Shown here in pieces: positions 21,590 through 29,169 of a stretch of DNA of 64,000 nucleotides. This DNA comes from Rouxiella sp. S1S-2 (GTDB taxonomy: Bacteria; Pseudomonadota; Gammaproteobacteria; Enterobacterales; Enterobacteriaceae), in NCBI RefSeq assembly GCF_009208105.1, contig NZ_WFKL01000001.1:2976001-3040000 (forward strand), written 5' to 3'. How positions within the stretch are numbered: position 1 is the first letter of the stretch; every line of letters begins with the position of its first letter. Below the pieces are notes generated by a model. It saw only the letters and a program-made list of their open reading frames with translations, ran no database searches and was not told the origin of the DNA. Both the position numbers and the translations under genes were made by a program.

Positions 21590-22880
21590 CTGCTGGCACT
21601 CCTGAGGTGGCCATCAGAGCGGGCGGAAGAACTTGGTATTCCAGCTGCGCCCACGACAAAGCCACCTCCTGCTGTAGTGCAAGCAGAGAGAGGGTGGCCT
21701 CTATTTTTTCTCGCCGGGCGGCAAATACCTTGCTGAGTGCGCCATTACCCGCGCGATAATCGGCTTCGGCCAACTGCACTTTTTGCGTTTCCAGTGGCAA
21801 AAGTCCGTGCTGTAACAGCGCAATACGCTGTTGACCTAACGTTAACTGCGAGGAGAGATCGGCGATGTTGGCCTGGATTTGTCGCTGCTTGTCGAGAAAT
21901 AACTCACGGGCGCGCGTCCCTAATGCCGCATTCGCCTCAACGGCGCGGTCCTGTTTATTGCTGCTGTAGACCGGCAGCGGAATACTCACTCCCACCGAGA
22001 TCATATTCGTTTTCGGGGCACTGCGGTTTTGATAATCCACTTCCCAGGTCCAATTGGGTGAACGGTCACTGCTGGCCACGGCGGTATTGGCATCGGCCAG
22101 CGAAATATCTGCCGAGGCGGCAATCAGTTCGGGCTGTCGAACAGTAAGCTGTTGCAGACTCAAGCTGGCGACGCTGCTTTGTAACGGCGGTAAGCTACCC
22201 TGCACACCGTCGGCATCCACACCGGTCCAGCGAGAAAGCGCAATGAGTGCGGCCTGATAACGCTGCTGCGCCTGCAAGCGGATAATTTTTTGCTGCGTCA
22301 GTTGAGACTGCACCTCAACCACGTCATTGGACGTTGCATTGGCACCGCGATAAGAGGCACGGGTGGCCGCTATCTCACTGTCCATTTGGCTAATCAACTG
22401 GTTATAACTTTCCAACGTGAGTCGCGCATAGTAGGCCGAAAGCCAGGCCGAGGCGGTTTGGATACGTAAAGCGGCAAGATTACTGAGATAGCTGGAATGG
22501 GCGCTGTCGACCTTGCGCTCACCCGCAGCAGTGGCGAGGCTGCGCTTTTCTCCTGACACCCACTCCTGCTCAATACCCATGCGTTGCATGGTCATGTCAT
22601 CATCGCTGACGCTTAAAGGATGACCTCCATCGGCAGGAAGATTATCGATACCGGCTTTTAATACTGGGTCGGGAAGTTGCCCGGCCATCACAGTTTCAGC
22701 CTGGCTGGCGCTCATCAGTGAACGATCGGCAATCAACGCTGATGAGTGATTCATGGCGGCCTGTAGTGCAGTATTAAATGAAATGTCGCTGGCCCAGGCA
22801 GAACCTGAAGCGAAGAAACTCATTACAACAATCGGAACTAAACGCGGCGATAAAGGGCGCGTTTTAAAATATAAAGACAT
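21579..22880 (-). CDS. cusC: CusC/TolC-type outer-membrane efflux channel
   Basis: A 433-residue outer-membrane-factor protein with a signal peptide (VVMSFFASGSAWA) and two long alpha-helical repeats (SFNTALQAAMNHSSALIADRSLMSASQAET, then KQRQIQANIADLSSQLTLGQQRIALLQHGLLPLETQKVQLAEADYRAGNG). It is the first gene of the cus operon, with AGGAG six bases before the ATG. No lipobox Cys is seen at the signal cleavage region, unlike E. coli CusC; this branch resembles CzcC-like channels from metal operons. It forms the exit duct for the CusBA complex. Confidence 0.88.
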   Translation of the reverse strand: MSLYFKTRPLSPRLVPIVVMSFFASGSAWASDISFNTALQAAMNHSSALIADRSLMSASQAETVMAGQLPDPVLKAGIDNLPADGGHPLSVSDDDMTMQRMGIEQEWVSGEKRSLATAAGERKVDSAHSSYLSNLAALRIQTASAWLSAYYARLTLESYNQLISQMDSEIAATRASYRGANATSNDVVEVQSQLTQQKIIRLQAQQRYQAALIALSRWTGVDADGVQGSLPPLQSSVASLSLQQLTVRQPELIAASADISLADANTAVASSDRSPNWTWEVDYQNRSAPKTNMISVGVSIPLPVYSSNKQDRAVEANAALGTRARELFLDKQRQIQANIADLSSQLTLGQQRIALLQHGLLPLETQKVQLAEADYRAGNGALSKVFAARREKIEATLSLLALQQEVALSWAQLEYQVLPPALMATSGVPADAK

Positions 22881-23112
22881 GGTCGACTCCTGAGAGACGA
22901 TGCATGTGGCTAAGGCGAGCGGAGAAAGGCGCGTCGAAATTGAGTCTTAGCCTGCCAAACGGCAACGGCTAATTTTCAGAAGGAACTGTCGCAGGCTCCA
23001 TCGTTTTGACTCAACACGGCCGCAATAATCCCGCTCTTTAGGCCACAGGCACATTCTGGCTAAAGACTGTTAACTGCGTAAGCACGCAAGTACGGATTAA
23101 TTCAGCGTTTAG

Positions 23113-23466
23113 TCAAACGACTCTGGGAGGGCGCCAGTTGTTGTCGGTAGAGCCGACCTGAGGCGAATCAGAATAAAGGGGGGTTAAATAAGAAAGTTCG
23201 GGGCTAGAATGTGTTTCAGGGGCAGAAACGGGATGGTATAGACCCCCAAAGTGGCACTGAGCGTCCATATTGCACGGCGCTTTTTGCACCGCGTTCTTGC
23301 TGTTCATATCGTGCATAGCCATGTCGCCACACTCAGCACCGCTGGCACTCAGGGACATAGCGTCATCCTGCATGGGACACTGACCGGTCAAACCACTGCT
23401 TGCCAGCCCAGAAACAGGCAGCATAAGTGATAACCATAACAGCATAACAACGCGGATAATTTTCAT
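23113..23466 (-). CDS. Small periplasmic Met/Cys/His-rich protein beside the cus operon
   Basis: A 117-residue exported protein: signal peptide MKIIRVVMLLWLSLMLPVSGLA, then CPMQDDAMSLSASGAECGDMAMHDMNSKNAVQKAPCNMDAQCHFGG, with four Cys and many Met/His in a short span, a pattern expected for soft-metal binding. It is oriented like cusCBAF and lies 232 bp upstream, so it may be part of the same copper/silver response. I know of no named family. The TATAAT promoter element ends only seven bases before the ATG and no ribosome site is visible, so the mRNA may be leaderless. Confidence 0.75.
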   Translation of the reverse strand: MKIIRVVMLLWLSLMLPVSGLASSGLTGQCPMQDDAMSLSASGAECGDMAMHDMNSKNAVQKAPCNMDAQCHFGGLYHPVSAPETHSSPELSYLTPLYSDSPQVGSTDNNWRPPRVV

Positions 23467-23473
23467 AAATTGA

Positions 23474-23512
23474 ATTATATACGGTAACCAGCATCGTTGA
23501 ACAGGCGTTCAA
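23474..23512 (-). promoter_or_regulatory. Promoter and palindromic operator of the Met/Cys-rich gene
   Basis: On the minus strand TTCAAC (-35, 23496-23501) is followed after 16 bases by TATAAT (-10, 23474-23479). A 16-bp perfect palindrome, TTGAAC-AGGC-GTTCAA (23497-23512), overlaps the -35 element, as a repressor or metal-sensor site would. I could not match it to the known CusR or CueR boxes. Confidence 0.5.
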
Positions 23513-23644
23513 AAGTAACAAAACGCGAATTCTGGCAATGCCCGAGCGCAGGAACGATAAAGGAAAGTGCAGTCCGAACGCTATCAACGCGAAACGTAAC
23601 CTGCGGCGCGGGTAATGGGGTCCAGCGCCGTTTGGCTTTTATCT

Positions 23645-24325
23645 CTAGCGAGCTGACTCAGGCACCCACGGCCCCTGACGTTTTATTGATGGAAATCCCG
23701 CCGTCAGGATGCGCAACTCGGCATCACGCGGGGTATTATCCCCCTGCCCCTGAATGGGGACAATATCCTGCGGGCAGGCTGAAAACGCCACATAGCAGTC
23801 CATCTCCGCCTGCAATATGATGTAGTCACCCGGACGCGTCACCGTTGGTAACGTCTTCAACGTGCGCCCATCCGGCTGAACCTGAATGTTCATAAAAATA
23901 TTAAATGATGCCAGGTTACCGTGCGGCAGTGTTACACCCAACGCTGCCATCCCTTCAAACAAATTGTCGTGGCAGTTACGGTGTGGTTCGGTGCAACCCA
24001 GCAGCTCATAGCGACGCGCATCGCACGCGGCCATGAAGGTGTCGTGCACCCCCGGAGAAGTGTCTGCCACCAGCGTCAAAATCGGATGACGCTGGCTGGT
24101 AATAAAGCTGTCGCCAACCTGCGGGTTAAGCCGCTGATTCCACACCCGCGTGGCTTCCATGCACATATATTCACTGACATCACTGGCGTTATAGGCCCAA
24201 CAGTCCACCACCTGCGTGCCGTGCAAATTAACCACCTGCACCGCTTCACCCTTGGCCAGACGCACAGCTTTACCGTGGCGCGCCGCAATTAACTGAATGT
24301 CACGATGCTCAAATTCAGCCGACAT
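23645..24325 (-). CDS. DUF1989 / urea-carboxylase-associated-type protein (copy C)
   Basis: A 226-residue member of the DUF1989 (UAAP) family. Family motifs are seen: VVNLHGTQVVDCWAYNASD, SQRHPILTLVADTSPGVHDTFMAACDARRYELLG, then PHRNCHDNLFEGMAALGV, and near the end AFSACPQDIVPIQG. The conserved Cys/His/Asp set (HD, HRNCxDN) suggests metal or small-molecule binding, but the function is not established; known relatives accompany urea/guanidine carboxylase operons. It is the last gene of the operon, 14 bp after a permease gene. No carboxylase or allophanate hydrolase is in the window. Confidence 0.85.
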   Translation of the reverse strand: MSAEFEHRDIQLIAARHGKAVRLAKGEAVQVVNLHGTQVVDCWAYNASDVSEYMCMEATRVWNQRLNPQVGDSFITSQRHPILTLVADTSPGVHDTFMAACDARRYELLGCTEPHRNCHDNLFEGMAALGVTLPHGNLASFNIFMNIQVQPDGRTLKTLPTVTRPGDYIILQAEMDCYVAFSACPQDIVPIQGQGDNTPRDAELRILTAGFPSIKRQGPWVPESAR

Positions 24326-24339
24326 ATTTTCTCTCCTGA

Positions 24340-25005
24340 TTAGTGTTGCATACCGCGACGATAGCGCGTCATGCGTTGTTCAAAATAGCGTGCCAGCCAG
24401 TCAATAACGCTGGTCAGCAGCCAGTAACAAAGCGCGACTGTCAAATAAATCTCCAGCGGCGCATAAGTCGTAGAAATCGCCTGCTTCGCGGCATACATAA
24501 ACTCCTGTACCGAGACAATCGACAGCAGCGCTGAATCCTTGATAAGCCCAATCATCAGTCCCGCCAGCGGCGACAGCATCTGCGGCAGCGTTTGTGGTAA
24601 CACCACATCGCGCAGCTGTTCGCGCCAACTCAGCCCTAATACGCGGCAGGCTTCCCACTGCCCTGGCGGCAACGTTTCAACGGCAGAGCCAATAACCTGG
24701 GCAATATAGGGCGCGTAATAAAGTGTTAACGCCAGCACACCTACCTGCGGTGAGGTAAAGGTGATGTTGTACTCGGGTAAAACGAAATAGAGCAGATAGA
24801 TAACCACCAGCAGCGGCAACGCCAGCGTCAAACTGGTGTAGAGATGCAACAACCGTCGCAAAAAACGCGGGGCGCGTTTAAATGCTATTGCCATTATCGT
24901 GCCCCACAGCAGCGAGCAGAACGCAGCCAATGCACAAAGCTTCAGCGTAGAAATCATGCCAACGCCCAGCGAAGGCAGTGAGTCGATAACCGCATGCCAA
25001 TCCAT
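24340..25005 (-). CDS. Polar-amino-acid-type ABC transporter permease (HisM-like)
   Basis: A 221-residue inner-membrane permease with about five membrane segments and the family's EAA loop (ETLPPGQWEACRVLGLSWREQLRDVVLPQTLPQMLSPLAGLMIGLIKDSALLSIVSV). Its ATG overlaps the stop of the preceding permease by one base (TAATG). Together the two would form the heterodimeric channel for the binding protein encoded upstream. No ATP-binding subunit is encoded in this operon. Confidence 0.9.
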   Translation of the reverse strand: MDWHAVIDSLPSLGVGMISTLKLCALAAFCSLLWGTIMAIAFKRAPRFLRRLLHLYTSLTLALPLLVVIYLLYFVLPEYNITFTSPQVGVLALTLYYAPYIAQVIGSAVETLPPGQWEACRVLGLSWREQLRDVVLPQTLPQMLSPLAGLMIGLIKDSALLSIVSVQEFMYAAKQAISTTYAPLEIYLTVALCYWLLTSVIDWLARYFEQRMTRYRRGMQH

Positions 25006-25658
25006 TAGGCCGTCCTCCGTTTCGCCTGAAGATGACGCGCCAAGCCAATCAGCGGCAGTGCAATCAGCAGATATCCTGCCGACACCAGCAGCAGCACCTG
25101 CGTCGCCTCGTAGGTGCGGGCAATCACGATTTGCCCTGCATAGGTCAGTTCGGTAAGGGCAACCACCGAGGCCAGGGGTGTGGTCTTAAGCAAGATAGTA
25201 AACTCATTGACCAGCATCGGCAGGCTTGCACGCATCACCTGCGGATTGATCACGTACCACCACGTCAATAAACGGTTTAGCCCCAGCGTGCGCGCCGCCT
25301 CACGCTGTCCACGCGTGACCAGGCTCTGATTAACCCGCAGAATTTCTGCCACATAAGCCCCGCTGTTACACCCTATGGCCAGCACCGCCGCCAGCATCGG
25401 ATGTCCACCGAGGGCAAGACGTGGCAGGGTAAAAAACACCACAAACAGCTGCACAATTGCCGGGGTACCGCGCATCAAGCTGACATAAAGTCGCCCAAGG
25501 GCGCGCCAAAACCACGCACGACGAAGCTGGAGGAAACAGCCAAGCTGCCCCATCACAAGGCTGAGCAGCGCGGCCTGCACGGTGAGACTCAGCGTCACCA
25601 AGAGTCCATGCCCTAATTCTGGCAGTGCTGCCAGCACCTGTTGATCCAGCCCAAACAT
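25005..25658 (-). CDS. Polar-amino-acid-type ABC transporter permease (HisQ-like)
   Basis: A 217-residue permease with several hydrophobic helices, RGTPAIVQLFVVFFTLPRLAL, and the EAA loop (NQSLVTRGQREAARTLGLNRLLTWWYVINPQVMRASLPMLVNEFTILLKTTPLASVVAL). It is translationally coupled to the second permease (TAATG) and lies three bases after the preceding DUF1989 gene. The substrate is unknown; it is presumably the compound handled by the DUF1989 proteins. Confidence 0.9.
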   Translation of the reverse strand: MFGLDQQVLAALPELGHGLLVTLSLTVQAALLSLVMGQLGCFLQLRRAWFWRALGRLYVSLMRGTPAIVQLFVVFFTLPRLALGGHPMLAAVLAIGCNSGAYVAEILRVNQSLVTRGQREAARTLGLNRLLTWWYVINPQVMRASLPMLVNEFTILLKTTPLASVVALTELTYAGQIVIARTYEATQVLLLVSAGYLLIALPLIGLARHLQAKRRTA

Positions 25659-25661
25659 GCG

Positions 25662-26312
25662 TTATTCCTCGCTAAAAGCCGACAGATTTTCCGCCACCGT
25701 AATCCGCAGCGGAGCCGGTTTATCATTGCCCTCAATACCGGTGCTACAGGCCGCAACGATGAACTGCGTATCCACCACCACGCGGCAGGTAATGCTGTCC
25801 CCCACCTGAGTACGGTTGATTTCCGGCAAGATTTCACCCTCGCGTGTTAAGCGAACGTGCATAAACAGGTTGATAGGATCCGGCAGTTTCGGCACCTCAA
25901 TGCCGAGGCGAGCAAGTTCACGGCTCACGGCGTCAATACACCCTTCTTCATCGTGATAGCCGCGCGCCTTGAGCCAGGCCGTGGTCGAGGCAGGCAGCAG
26001 CAGGTCATGGCGTTTCACGCTGTCTTTGCCAAGCACCATCATCGGGCGACGACGGTTATTTACCAACCGCATACCTGAGCCCAGCAAATAGCTGTTGCTG
26101 AATACGCGAGTGTGATGCACAGACAGCCAAACCGCCGGGTCGGCCATGCTAAAACCGAACAGTGAGGCTACTGCGCCTTCCCCCACTGCGGTAATGCGCA
26201 ACAGTTGGCCACGCAGCACGCGAATAGAGCCGACTTCGCCGGCATTAATATTGACCGGTGCAGCCACCGGTCGTACCTCACTTTCGGCCCATTGATCACG
26301 CATTAACAACAT
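25662..26312 (-). CDS. DUF1989 / urea-carboxylase-associated-type protein (copy B, divergent)
   Basis: A 216-residue DUF1989 protein. Relative to the other two copies its motif is altered: GYHDEEGCIDAVSRELARLGIEVPKLPDPINLFMHV replaces the HRNCxDN segment. The Cys and following Asp are kept, and HDLLLPAS keeps the HD pair. It overlaps copy A by 17 bp, indicating tight co-translation. The pairing of two unlike DUF1989 proteins resembles UAAP1/UAAP2 pairs and may form a heteromer (inference). Confidence 0.82.
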   Translation of the reverse strand: MLLMRDQWAESEVRPVAAPVNINAGEVGSIRVLRGQLLRITAVGEGAVASLFGFSMADPAVWLSVHHTRVFSNSYLLGSGMRLVNNRRRPMMVLGKDSVKRHDLLLPASTTAWLKARGYHDEEGCIDAVSRELARLGIEVPKLPDPINLFMHVRLTREGEILPEINRTQVGDSITCRVVVDTQFIVAACSTGIEGNDKPAPLRITVAENLSAFSEE

Positions 26313-26925
26313 GAGACACCTCCGCGAGATAGCTATTGCTCACCTGGACTTCAATCGGCGTGACCTGCAAACCGTTGCCGGGAATAATATCCTGCGGGCA
26401 GGACGAGACTGCGCAAATCAGGTCACACAGCGCTTCAAACACAATGTAGTCTCCTGCCTTGCTGCTCGGATCAGTCACTTCCATACGGCCATCGGCAGTA
26501 ACCGGCCCGTTTTGGAACAGGTTGAACGGCTCTGGAAGGCTGAAGTAAGTCACACCGTGCGCCTTCATGCCTTCAAGCAGGTTATCTACACAGTTTCGAT
26601 GGCCTTCGACCCCGAAATCGATGCTGAAGCGAGTCCGATCGCAGGCCGGCACGTTGGCATCGTGCACGCCGTTGGTATCGGTCACTACACGCAGCATGGG
26701 GCGATTTTCACTCGACCAAAGCACGTCTCCTGGCTTGAAGAAGATTGAGCGAAGATGTTGACGCGTATGCACCGGCGAGAGTTTTTCATCAAGATTATCG
26801 GCGTAAACTGCCACGAAATCGGCGGCCTGCTGCCCTTCGCTATCAATGACCGTGATAAATTGCCCTTTACTGACCTGAAAGGTTTTGCCGTGACCGGCAG
26901 GCACTGTCAGTGTTGATTGACACAT
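26296..26925 (-). CDS. DUF1989 / urea-carboxylase-associated-type protein (copy A)
   Basis: A 209-residue DUF1989 protein: GQFITVIDSEGQQAADFVAVYADNLDEKLSPVHTRQHLRSIFFKPGDVL, RPMLRVVTDTNGVHDANVPACD, FGVEGHRNCVDNLLEGMKAHGV and AVSSCPQDIIPGNG. The CPQDI segment, shared with copy C, lies near the C-terminus. It is directly after the periplasmic binding protein gene (two bases apart). It is cytoplasmic, without a signal or membrane segment. Its biochemical role is unknown. Confidence 0.85.
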   Translation of the reverse strand: MCQSTLTVPAGHGKTFQVSKGQFITVIDSEGQQAADFVAVYADNLDEKLSPVHTRQHLRSIFFKPGDVLWSSENRPMLRVVTDTNGVHDANVPACDRTRFSIDFGVEGHRNCVDNLLEGMKAHGVTYFSLPEPFNLFQNGPVTADGRMEVTDPSSKAGDYIVFEALCDLICAVSSCPQDIIPGNGLQVTPIEVQVSNSYLAEVSHVVNA

Positions 26926-26927
26926 AG

Positions 26928-27764
26928 TTACTCCTGAGGAATGAAATCGCTTGCAGGCACGGTGAAAGTGGTGCCGAGATACTGTTTTTGCAGCGCAGAA
27001 AGTTCACCGTCTTTCTGCATCGCCAGAATGTGGTCGCTGATGGCTTTATTTAAGCTCAGGTCGTCTTTACGCGTTGCCCACGCCATCCACTGGGAAGGCC
27101 CGACTTCGCCAACCTGCGCCACTTTGTTGGGGAATTTCTTCACTACCGGTGCGAGAGCCGAAATGTCGTCAAACACAAAATCGGCGCGGTGAGTCATGAG
27201 GGTACTCACAGTTTGGTCGAGCGTATCGACGCTGATAATAGTGATCGGTTTCTTGCCTTCTTTGCTCAGAGTGACGTTAAAACCTTTCAGTAACTGCTCC
27301 GGCAAACTGGCGCTTTTTACCGCGCCGCTCAGGCCGGAGAGATCTTCAGGGGTCAATTTTTTACCGCTGAATTTGCTCACGTCACTTTCACGAACCAGTA
27401 CGCCGTTGACCGTTTTACTGAACGGCGTGGTGAAGAGCACTTTCTTCGCCCGCTCGGCGGTCACGTTCAACGATGACCCTTCGGCATTGAACGAACCAGA
27501 AATCAGGCCGGGCAGGATCCCGCTGAAAGCGGTTTTCTGAAATTCCAGTTTCACACCAAGGTCTTTGGCAAACGACTGCATGATTGCCACGCTGTAACCG
27601 GTTATCTCGCCGCTGTCGTTGGTGAACTCATACGGCGGGAAAGTAGGGTCTATACCGACGGTGATTTTGCCACTGCTCTTGATGTCTGAAAGTGTGTCGG
27701 CCTGTGCGGCCATAGCGGCAGTTAGAGTGAGTAAAGTGACTGCCAGCAGTGCTATTTTTTTCAT
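26928..27764 (-). CDS. ABC transporter periplasmic binding protein (polar amino acid type)
   Basis: A 278-residue family-3 solute-binding protein: signal peptide MKKIALLAVTLLTLTAAMAAQA, then SGKITVGIDPTFPPYEFTNDSGEITGYSVAIMQSFAKDLG, the usual ligand-binding opening. The MKK start was chosen over one 18 codons upstream because the signal peptide begins there. It is the first gene of the DUF1989 operon. The ligand cannot be read from sequence; the neighbours suggest a small nitrogen compound. Confidence 0.88.
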   Translation of the reverse strand: MKKIALLAVTLLTLTAAMAAQADTLSDIKSSGKITVGIDPTFPPYEFTNDSGEITGYSVAIMQSFAKDLGVKLEFQKTAFSGILPGLISGSFNAEGSSLNVTAERAKKVLFTTPFSKTVNGVLVRESDVSKFSGKKLTPEDLSGLSGAVKSASLPEQLLKGFNVTLSKEGKKPITIISVDTLDQTVSTLMTHRADFVFDDISALAPVVKKFPNKVAQVGEVGPSQWMAWATRKDDLSLNKAISDHILAMQKDGELSALQKQYLGTTFTVPASDFIPQE

Positions 27765-27881
27765 TATGTTGGTTCCCTGGTGTTGGTGAAATGTCATAAC
27801 AGACAGAGCAGTTTCCATGCCAGTTTGTCAGGCCTAAGTCAGCGAAAAGCGGCGAGCAACTCTTTTTTCTCAGAGAATCAA

Positions 27882-27901
27882 CAAGAAATTAACGTTTCTT
27901 G
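27882..27901. promoter_or_regulatory. Perfect inverted repeat, likely operator of the DUF1989 operon
   Basis: CAAGAAA-N6-TTTCTTG is a perfect 7-6-7 palindrome about 120 bp upstream of the binding-protein start and about 115 bp beyond the end of the RpiR gene. Its place and form fit an operator for the adjacent RpiR-type regulator. Confidence 0.6.
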
Positions 27902-27929
27902 TTTTTATATTTTAGTTTCTTTAGTTTCA

Positions 27930-27970
27930 CAAAAAGGCGTGCAGAGTGAACGCCAAAGGCGAACCCTGCA
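27930..27970 (-). terminator. Possible terminator of the RpiR-type gene
   Basis: On the minus strand GCAG..GTTCGCC-TTT-GGCG..CTGC forms an imperfect hairpin followed by CTTTTTG. It lies 45-85 bp after the RpiR stop and would separate its transcript from the binding-protein operon. Confidence 0.4.
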
Positions 27971-28014
27971 CTTAAAAGGGGAGAAAAACGCCTGCTGCGC
28001 ACCAACGAGGTGCG

Positions 28015-28866
28015 TCACTCGAGTTCATCGAGACTCTGATGCAGGGATTCAACGGTTGCCAGGCGATCATTACTGGCTTTACCCATGCTGCGCGCCACTA
28101 GAGAACAGAGCAGATTACATACGCCCGACAGTGCGACGGTGCTGTCAAAAATCAGGCTGCCGTCTGTTTGGCAACGCAGCACCCAGCGCGCATGCTTGGC
28201 GGGCTTTCCGGCTAGTACATCGGCGATGTAGAGCATTGGCACGTTCAACTCGTCGAGTGCCGCCATTGCCGCCTCAAGCGCAGGCATACGGCGACGCAGC
28301 CCCACGCAAATAACAACATCCTGCGGGCCGAGCGTGGCTAAATGCTCTGCCAGCGAATCGCCGGCGCGCGGCAGAAGGCGGACGTCCGAATGAATATGCA
28401 CCAAGTCACGGTAAATAAGCAGGGCAATAGTCTGACTGTGGCGCCACCCCATTACGACCACGCGCCGCGACGTGGCGATGGCATCAACGCATGACTCCAG
28501 CTGTGCACTCTCCAGCGAACGATAAGTGTTCACCAGATTGGACACCTCTTTCTCAAGATGGCTCTGCATCAGACTGGCGAGCGGAGAGGAACTGGGTGCG
28601 GACTGTAGGTAAAGCGGCGAACCGCTATTTTGCATTTCACGCGCCTGACGACGCGCGGCGTCGTAGTTCTCATAGCCGAGGTGACGGAAAAAGCGTGTAG
28701 CAGTAGCTTTAGAGACGCCGGCACTTTGTGCCAGTTCGGTCGCGGTATTCATCGCTAACTGCCCTGGAGCTGCTAACAACACATCGGCTAGCCGCTGCTC
28801 GTGCAATGAGAGTTGATCCCACTGTTGGCGGATACGGCCTTCTAACGATGCCGTTTTTGCACTCAT
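28015..28866 (-). CDS. MurR/RpiR-family transcriptional regulator with SIS domain
   Basis: A 283-residue regulator. The N-terminal RpiR helix-turn-helix (LSLHEQRLADVLLAAPGQLAMNTATELAQSAGVSKATATRFFRHLGYENYDAAR, residues about 18-72) is followed by a C-terminal SIS domain (RVVVMGWRHSQTIALLIYRDLVHIHSDVRLLP). SIS domains normally bind phosphosugars; RpiR members next to amino-acid and nitrogen-compound transporters are also known. It sits upstream of the DUF1989 operon on the same strand, with a perfect palindrome between them, so it probably controls that operon. Confidence 0.85.
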   Translation of the reverse strand: MSAKTASLEGRIRQQWDQLSLHEQRLADVLLAAPGQLAMNTATELAQSAGVSKATATRFFRHLGYENYDAARRQAREMQNSGSPLYLQSAPSSSPLASLMQSHLEKEVSNLVNTYRSLESAQLESCVDAIATSRRVVVMGWRHSQTIALLIYRDLVHIHSDVRLLPRAGDSLAEHLATLGPQDVVICVGLRRRMPALEAAMAALDELNVPMLYIADVLAGKPAKHARWVLRCQTDGSLIFDSTVALSGVCNLLCSLVARSMGKASNDRLATVESLHQSLDELE

Positions 28867-29169
28867 GGATATTCCCTATAATAGAAAAGTCTCATCCTGC
28901 ACAGAACTCGGCGGGTTGTCATCATGAATTTACATAACTACGTCTACTCCAGCGACGTATAAATCGCCTGCCTCGCGTCATAGATGAATGCCTGCATTAC
29001 TGAGCGTCATTAAGATTTTTAAACACTAAATTAAGAAAAAACTTGATGAGTAAAATTAAAGTTAAACGCCAATAATGTTAATTAATTTAAAATAAGAACA
29101 TTTTAAATAATAAATCTATATATAAACAATACCATCTATCATCCATACAAATGATAGATAGAGACCTAT
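28867..29169. other. AT-rich divergent promoter region with an inverted repeat before the lyase gene
   Basis: This 303-bp stretch between the RpiR gene and the lyase is very AT-rich over its last 150 bp. A perfect 9-bp inverted repeat (ATCTATCAT-N8-ATGATAGAT, 29134-29159) ends ten bases before the lyase ATG, touching the weak AGAGA ribosome site. It may be an operator or an mRNA hairpin that limits translation. No gene is seen. Confidence 0.5.

Noticed and set aside
22881..23112. CusR-type box (AAAATGACAA-N2-TTGTCATTTT) before cusC
   Set aside because: No adequate match in the gap, and no cusRS genes in the window.
27765..28014. Guanidine riboswitch in the leader of the DUF1989 operon
   Set aside because: The conserved guanidine-I or -II elements were not found by eye; only the palindrome stands out.
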